From NCBI RefSeq assembly GCF_946221145.1, contig NZ_CAMIOH010000139.1, forward strand, positions 1 to 8,265: a stretch of 8,265 nucleotides of DNA. The letters run 5' to 3'. Shown here piece by piece: positions 4,483 through 8,265 of this stretch. Position numbers and translations under genes: made by a program. How positions within the stretch are numbered: position 1 is the stretch's first letter; each line of letters begins with the position of its first letter. The notes under the pieces are model-generated. The model searched no databases and was not told where the DNA came from. It saw nothing but the letters and a program-made list of their open reading frames with translations. This DNA comes from an uncultured Paracoccus sp. (GTDB taxonomy: Bacteria > Pseudomonadota > Alphaproteobacteria > Rhodobacterales > Rhodobacteraceae).

Positions 4483-6870
4483 ATGAAGTTCACCCTCTCC
4501 TGGCTCAAAGAGCATCTCGACACCACCGCGACCCTGGCCGAGATCGCCGAGGCGCTGACCGACCTGGGTCTGGAGGTCGAAGAGATCCGCGATCCGGCCG
4601 CGAAGCTGGGCAGCTTTACCCTGGCGCGCGTGGTGCATGCCGAACAGCATCCCGACGCCGACCGCCTGCGGGTCTGCCGCGTGCTGACGGATGAAGGCGA
4701 AAAGCAGATCGTCTGCGGTGCGCCCAACGCGCGCGAAGGCATCACCGTGGTCCTGGCCAAGCCCGGAGACTATGTTCCCGGCATCGACGTGACGCTGGGC
4801 GTGGGCAAGATCCGCGGCGTCGAAAGCCACGGCATGATGGCGTCGGAACGCGAGCTGGAACTGTCCGAGGAACATGACGGCATCATCGAGCTGCCTTCGG
4901 GTCAGGTCGGACAGCGCTTCGTGGACTGGCTGGCCGAACACGCGCCCGAGAAGGTGGATCCGATGATCCACATCAAGATCACGCCAAATCGCCCCGACGC
5001 GCTTGGTGTCCGCGGCATCGCCCGCGACCTGGCGGCGCGGGGGCTGGGCACCCTGAAGCCGGTTGCGGACACGGTGGTGGCCGGTGACTTCCACAGCCCG
5101 ATCGGCGTGACCATCGACCCCGCGATCGCCGGCAAGGCTCCCTATTTCGCGGGCCGCGTGATCCGGGGTGTCAGGAACGGCCCGTCGCCCGACTGGCTGC
5201 AACGTCGGCTGACGGCTATCGGTCTGCGCCCGATCAACATTCTGGTCGATGTCACCAGCCTGTTCACCTATGATCTCAACAGGCCGTTGCATGTCTTTGA
5301 CATGGCGAAAGTTTCTGGCGATCTTCACGTCCGCCCCGCGTCGGAGGGAGAGCAGATCCTCGCCCTGGACGGCAAGACCTATGCGCTGCCGCACGGCGCT
5401 ATGGTGATCGCTGACGACCACGGCGCCGAAAGCATTGCCGGCATAATGGGCGGCGAGGCGTCGGGCTGTTCCGACAACACGACCGACGTGTTCCTGGAAA
5501 GCGCCTATTGGGATCCCATCGCCATTGCCGCGACGGGCCGGGCGATGAAGATCAACAGCGACGCCCGCTATCGGTTCGAACGGGGTGTCGATCCGGCCTT
5601 CACGCGTCCTGGGCTGGAACTGGCCACGCAGATGATCCTGGATCTGTGTGGCGGGGCGCCGTCCGAGGTGGTCGAGGCCGGGGCCGTTCCCGACACCGCC
5701 CGCGCCTATCCGCTGGACACCGCCCGCACCGCGCGTCTGGTCGGGCTGGACATCCCGGCGGACACGCAGCGCGCCACGCTGACGGCTTTGGGCTTCCGCA
5801 TGGACGGCGATCTGGCGCATGTTCCGTCCTGGCGTCCCGACGTGCTGGGCGAGGCCGATCTGGTCGAGGAAATCGCCCGCATCGCCAGCCTGTCGCGCCT
5901 TCAGGGCCAGCCTTTGCCGCGCCCGCGCCCTGGCGTGCCGCAGCCGGTGCTGACGCCCTTGCAGGTTCGTGAAAAGGCCGCGCGGCGGCAGGCGGCGGCG
6001 CTTGGCTATAACGAATGCGTGACCTACAGCTTCATCGACGGTGACGCGGCCAGCCTGTTCGGCGGCGGTGCCGATGCGGTGCGTGTCGATAACCCCATCA
6101 GCAGCGAGATGACGCATCTGCGTCCCGACCTGCTGCCCGGGCTTCTGGCCGCAGCCTCCCGCAACCAGGCGCGCGGTTTCGCGGACCTGGCACTGTTTGA
6201 ACTGGGTCCGGTCTTCGCAGGCGGCGAACCCGGAGAGCAGGCCACGCAGATTTCCGGCCTGATGGTCGGCCATATCGCGCCCCGCGATCCGTTCGGCAGC
6301 CGCCGCAAGGTCGATCTGTACGACGCCAAGGCCGATGCCGAGGCGATCCTGGCCGCCATCGGCGCCCCGGCCAAGGTTCAGGTGAACCGCAAGCTGGACC
6401 CCTGGTGGCATCCGGGCCGCGCGGGCAATATCGCGCTTGGCCCCAATGTGCTGGCGACCTTCGGCGAAATCCATCCCCGCATCCTGCGCGCCTTCGACGT
6501 GAAGGGCGCGGCGGTGGCCTTTACCGTCCGCATCGCCGCTGTGCCCTTTCCCAAGGTCCGCACGGCGACGCGTCCGGCGCTGAACAACTCGGAATTGCAG
6601 GCGGTCGAACGCGACTTTGCTTTCGTCGTGGATCCGCAGGTCGAGGCGCTGACCCTGGTGAACGCCGCCGCCGGGGCCGACAAGGCGCTGATCGACAGCG
6701 TCACGGTCTTCGACCAGTTTACCGGGCTGGAGGGCGGGCGAAAATCCATCGCCATCACCGCGCGCCTGCAACCGCGCGACAAGACCCTGACCGATGCCGA
6801 TATCGAGGCCGTCAGCCAGAAGATCATCGACAAGGTTCAAAAGGCGACCGGCGGCACCCTGCGCACCTGA
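4483..6870 (+). CDS. pheT: Phenylalanyl-tRNA synthetase beta subunit
   Basis: Beta subunit of the alpha2-beta2 enzyme that joins phenylalanine to tRNA-Phe; beta binds the tRNA and edits mischarged Tyr-tRNA. The 795-residue protein is full length. In order: N-terminal MKFTLSWLKEHLD; OB-fold tRNA-binding domain about 40-150 (HPDADRLRVC at 57-66, VCGAPNAREG); B3/B4 editing domain about 210-390 (IAGIMGGEASG, DARYRFERGVD at 360-370); B5 about 400-470 (PSWRPDVLGEADLVEEIARI at 448-467); catalytic-like core about 480-690 (HPGRAG at 643-648, FGEIHPRIL); C-terminal ferredoxin-like anticodon-binding domain about 702-795 (AVERDFAFVVD at 707-717, DKTLTDADIE). ATG 4483 has GGAAAG seven bases upstream. It is transcribed alone here: the gene before it is divergent, the gene after it converges, and pheS is not adjacent. 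Its antisense strand is also open for 799 codons, an effect of the high-GC codon pattern. Confidence 0.98.
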   Translation: MKFTLSWLKEHLDTTATLAEIAEALTDLGLEVEEIRDPAAKLGSFTLARVVHAEQHPDADRLRVCRVLTDEGEKQIVCGAPNAREGITVVLAKPGDYVPGIDVTLGVGKIRGVESHGMMASERELELSEEHDGIIELPSGQVGQRFVDWLAEHAPEKVDPMIHIKITPNRPDALGVRGIARDLAARGLGTLKPVADTVVAGDFHSPIGVTIDPAIAGKAPYFAGRVIRGVRNGPSPDWLQRRLTAIGLRPINILVDVTSLFTYDLNRPLHVFDMAKVSGDLHVRPASEGEQILALDGKTYALPHGAMVIADDHGAESIAGIMGGEASGCSDNTTDVFLESAYWDPIAIAATGRAMKINSDARYRFERGVDPAFTRPGLELATQMILDLCGGAPSEVVEAGAVPDTARAYPLDTARTARLVGLDIPADTQRATLTALGFRMDGDLAHVPSWRPDVLGEADLVEEIARIASLSRLQGQPLPRPRPGVPQPVLTPLQVREKAARRQAAALGYNECVTYSFIDGDAASLFGGGADAVRVDNPISSEMTHLRPDLLPGLLAAASRNQARGFADLALFELGPVFAGGEPGEQATQISGLMVGHIAPRDPFGSRRKVDLYDAKADAEAILAAIGAPAKVQVNRKLDPWWHPGRAGNIALGPNVLATFGEIHPRILRAFDVKGAAVAFTVRIAAVPFPKVRTATRPALNNSELQAVERDFAFVVDPQVEALTLVNAAAGADKALIDSVTVFDQFTGLEGGRKSIAITARLQPRDKTLTDADIEAVSQKIIDKVQKATGGTLRT

Positions 6871-6960
6871 AGGCCCGCTGTCTTGGTCTGAATATCCCCA
6901 GGAGGCAGGACGCGCCCGGAAAAGGCCCGGTGGATCTTTTTCAGCGGCGGCCGCCTGCCG
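6871..6960. other. Convergent spacer between pheT and the RHH gene
   Basis: These 90 bases separate two converging genes. TCTTGGTCTGAATATCCCC at 6881-6899 resembles, from memory, a short sequence type that recurs after genes in Rhodobacterales. AGCGGC (6943-6948) can pair with GCCGCT (6957-6962), but on the minus strand it is followed by A-rich and not T-rich sequence, so it is not a standard terminator. AGGAGG at 6900-6905 has no start codon at usable distance. Confidence 0.3.
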
Positions 6961-7209
6961 CTATGCGGCGGGCTGGGGAGCATCGCCCCCGGCCACTGCG
7001 GGGCGCAATTCGGCGATGACGAACAGCCGCAGCGCGGTGGCCAGCCCGACCTCGGGCGGGCGGGCATGGTCGATCTGCCCGATCAGCTGCGCCCGCGTCA
7101 GACCGCGTGCGCGGGCGGCATCGGCCACGCCGCGCCAGAACGCATCCTCCAGCGAAACGGATGTGCGGTGCCCGTCGATCGTCACCGACCGCTTCAGGGG
7201 CGGCGTCAT
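6961..7209 (-). CDS. Ribbon-helix-helix domain protein
   Basis: A short protein, 82 residues from the ATG at 7209-7207, matching the RHH_4-type family (PF13467) found in many alphaproteobacteria. Residues 5-18 (LKRSVTIDGHRTSV) are the beta-strand with the typical GHRTSVSLE phrase, followed by helix EDAFWRGVADAARARG and helix TRAQLIGQID; a third helix (GLATALRLFVIAEL) comes after. RHH folds are often dimeric DNA-binding proteins, but for this family the target is unknown to me. The start is not settled: an in-frame ATG at 7230-7228 would give 89 residues and overlap the DUF4169 stop by 11 bases; neither has a clear Shine-Dalgarno. I prefer 7209 because homologues, as I recall them, begin close to the KRS phrase, and the TGA ten bases upstream allows coupled translation. 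Third gene of the fumC group. Confidence 0.8.
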   Translation of the reverse strand: MTPPLKRSVTIDGHRTSVSLEDAFWRGVADAARARGLTRAQLIGQIDHARPPEVGLATALRLFVIAELRPAVAGGDAPQPAA

Positions 7210-7219
7210 GGGCGGCAGG

Positions 7220-7411
7220 TCAATCGGCATCGGGCGCGTCGTCACGGCGATGCGCATCAAGCCTGCGTTCGCTCCGCTCTGCCTCGGCCGCGCGGGCGTT
7301 ACGCAGGGGCTTGGCCTCGCCAAAGCGCGCTGCATTGGCATCGCCCGTCGCGCGCCTGGCATCCCGGTCGCGCTGCTTGCGAGCCTGTCGCAGATTGATG
7401 ATCTTGGTCAT
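7220..7411 (-). CDS. DUF4169 family small protein
   Basis: A 63-residue, highly charged protein. It opens MTKIINLRQARKQRDRD and contains ARFGEAK at 28-34, then a Glu/Arg-rich helix and the end ERRLDAHRRDD. This is the pattern of DUF4169 (PF13770): a NLRxARK start, a RFGxxK centre and a LDxHR end. It is probably one long basic helix; function is not known. ATG 7411-7409 has GGGA about six bases upstream. It lies 65 bases after fumC, with a terminator-like hairpin in between, and about ten bases before (or overlapping) the RHH gene, so the two small genes very likely form one unit. Confidence 0.85.
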   Translation of the reverse strand: MTKIINLRQARKQRDRDARRATGDANAARFGEAKPLRNARAAEAERSERRLDAHRRDDAPDAD

Positions 7412-7424
7412 GCGGATCCCACGG

Positions 7425-7452
7425 AAAAGGGCGCGGTGATCATACCGCGCCC
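7425..7452 (-). terminator. Intrinsic terminator after fumC
   Basis: On the minus strand GGGCGCGGT (7452-7444) pairs perfectly with ACCGCGCCC (7437-7429) around a six-base loop, nine pairs, and continues into TTTT (7428-7425). This is a classic short terminator. It sits 24 bases after the fumC stop and 13 bases before the DUF4169 start, leaving little room for a separate promoter. Confidence 0.75.
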
Positions 7453-7476
7453 CCGCCGGATCAGGTCAAGCGCCAA

Positions 7477-8265
7477 TCAGCCCTTGGGACCGATCATGTC
7501 CTCGGGGCGGACGACCCGGTCGAAGGTCTCGCCATCGACGAAGCCCAGGGCGATGGCCTCTTCGCGCAGGGTGGTGCCGTTCTTGTGGGCGGTCTTGGCG
7601 ACCTTGGTGGCGTTGTCATAGCCGATGGTCGGTGCCAGGGCCGTCACCAGCATCAGCGATTCCTTCATCAGCTTGTCGATCCGCGCCACGTTCGCCTGGG
7701 TGCCCGCGACCATGTTGTCGGTGAACGATCCCGCCGCGTCGCCCAGCAACTGCATGGATTGCAGCACGTTATAGGACATCATCGGGTTATAGACGTTCAG
7801 TTCGAAATGCCCCTGCGATCCGGCAAAGGTCACGGCGGCATCGTTGCCCATCACATGGGCGCAGACCATGGTCAGCGCCTCGGCCTGGGTCGGGTTGACC
7901 TTGCCCGGCATGATCGACGACCCCGGCTCGTTTTCCGGCAGGATCAGCTCGCCCAGACCGGACCGCGGCCCGGAACCAAGCAGGCGCATGTCGTTGGCGA
8001 TCTTGAACAGCGATGCCGCCACGGTTTTCAGCGCGCCCGAAAAGAACACCATCGCGTCATGCGCCGCCAAGGCTTCGAACTTGTTCGGCGCGGTCACGAA
8101 GGGCAGGTCGGTGATGCGCGCGATTTCCGCCGCGATCTCGGTGTCCCAGCCCTTTTTCGTGTTCAGCCCGGTGCCGACGGCGGTGCCGCCCTGGGCCAGT
8201 TCATAGATGTCGCCAAGCGCCAGCTTGACCCGCTCGATCCCCTTGGCGACCTGATGGGCATAGCC
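7477..8265 (-). CDS. fumC: Class II fumarate hydratase, N-terminus beyond window
   Basis: Reversibly hydrates fumarate to L-malate in the TCA cycle; the class II enzyme is an iron-free, heat-stable homotetramer in the cytoplasm. The open frame runs from the window edge (GYAHQVAKGIERVK) through 262 residues to the TGA at 7479-7477. Visible hallmarks are GGTAVGTGLNT, TAPNKFEALAAHDA, the GLGELILPENEPGS segment and, at 7923-7891, the superfamily signature GSSIMPGKVNP with the flexible loop carrying the catalytic serine. The C-terminal part (NGTTLREEA, FDRVVRPEDMIGPKG) fits fumarase rather than aspartase or argininosuccinate lyase. About 200 N-terminal residues, including the other catalytic histidine region (GRTH-like), lie outside. 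A hairpin terminator follows. Confidence 0.97.
   Translation of the reverse strand, partial: GYAHQVAKGIERVKLALGDIYELAQGGTAVGTGLNTKKGWDTEIAAEIARITDLPFVTAPNKFEALAAHDAMVFFSGALKTVAASLFKIANDMRLLGSGPRSGLGELILPENEPGSSIMPGKVNPTQAEALTMVCAHVMGNDAAVTFAGSQGHFELNVYNPMMSYNVLQSMQLLGDAAGSFTDNMVAGTQANVARIDKLMKESLMLVTALAPTIGYDNATKVAKTAHKNGTTLREEAIALGFVDGETFDRVVRPEDMIGPKG

Noticed and set aside
4383..4694. Possible pheT leader peptide starting ATG 4383
   Set aside because: The frame has only two separated Phe codons, runs far into pheT, and no terminator/antiterminator pair is visible.
4441..6840. Minus-strand open frame of 799 codons opposite pheT
   Set aside because: It is antisense to a full-length, clearly recognisable pheT; GC-rich codon use with few T/A third positions keeps the mirrored frame open. 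The translation is Arg/Gly/Gln-rich and resembles no family.
6943..6962. AGCGGC/GCCGCT hairpin as terminator of the RHH gene
   Set aside because: It overlaps the stop codon, and the minus strand continues GAAAAAG, so there is no U-tract.

Overview
The window looks like chromosomal DNA of a GC-rich alphaproteobacterium of the Rhodobacterales, most likely Paracoccus or a close relative. The IF-3, PheT and class II fumarase sequences have the form I know from that group, and the chain fumC - DUF4169 - ribbon-helix-helix gene is one I associate with it. Genus level is inference; I ran no search. No rRNA, tRNA, insertion sequence, CRISPR array or phage gene is visible.

Layout. (1) 1-375: no convincing gene; a hand count gives about 55% G+C over 1-360, clearly below the neighbouring genes. 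(2) 376-1853, minus strand: a membrane-anchored, extremely alanine-rich protein, then by a 4-base GTGA overlap a glycosyltransferase-2-like protein lacking the usual DxD metal motif. (3) 1854-2047: divergent control region with a sigma70-like promoter and strong Shine-Dalgarno for infC. (4) 2048-2587, plus strand: infC (IF-3), whose best start is the non-standard codon ATA; it stands alone and ends at a terminator shared with the converging gene. (5) 2643-4311, minus strand: a secreted protein of three PPC-like beta repeats, then a small TM2-domain membrane protein. (6) 4312-4482: divergent leader with an imperfect hairpin. (7) 4483-6870, plus strand: pheT, complete, without pheS beside it. 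(8) 6961-8265, minus strand: fumC (its first ~200 residues lie beyond the window), a terminator-like hairpin, then DUF4169 and ribbon-helix-helix genes.

The recognised genes are core housekeeping: translation initiation (infC), phenylalanine charging (pheT) and the TCA cycle (fumC). The poorly known genes are the two pairs (Ala-rich + GT-like; PPC-repeat + TM2) and the small pair after fumC. I see no clear new defence or mobile system. The best leads are the AUA start of infC, the three-repeat exported protein with paired cysteine loss in its third repeat, the Ala-rich/GT-like pair, and the terminator between fumC and its two small followers.
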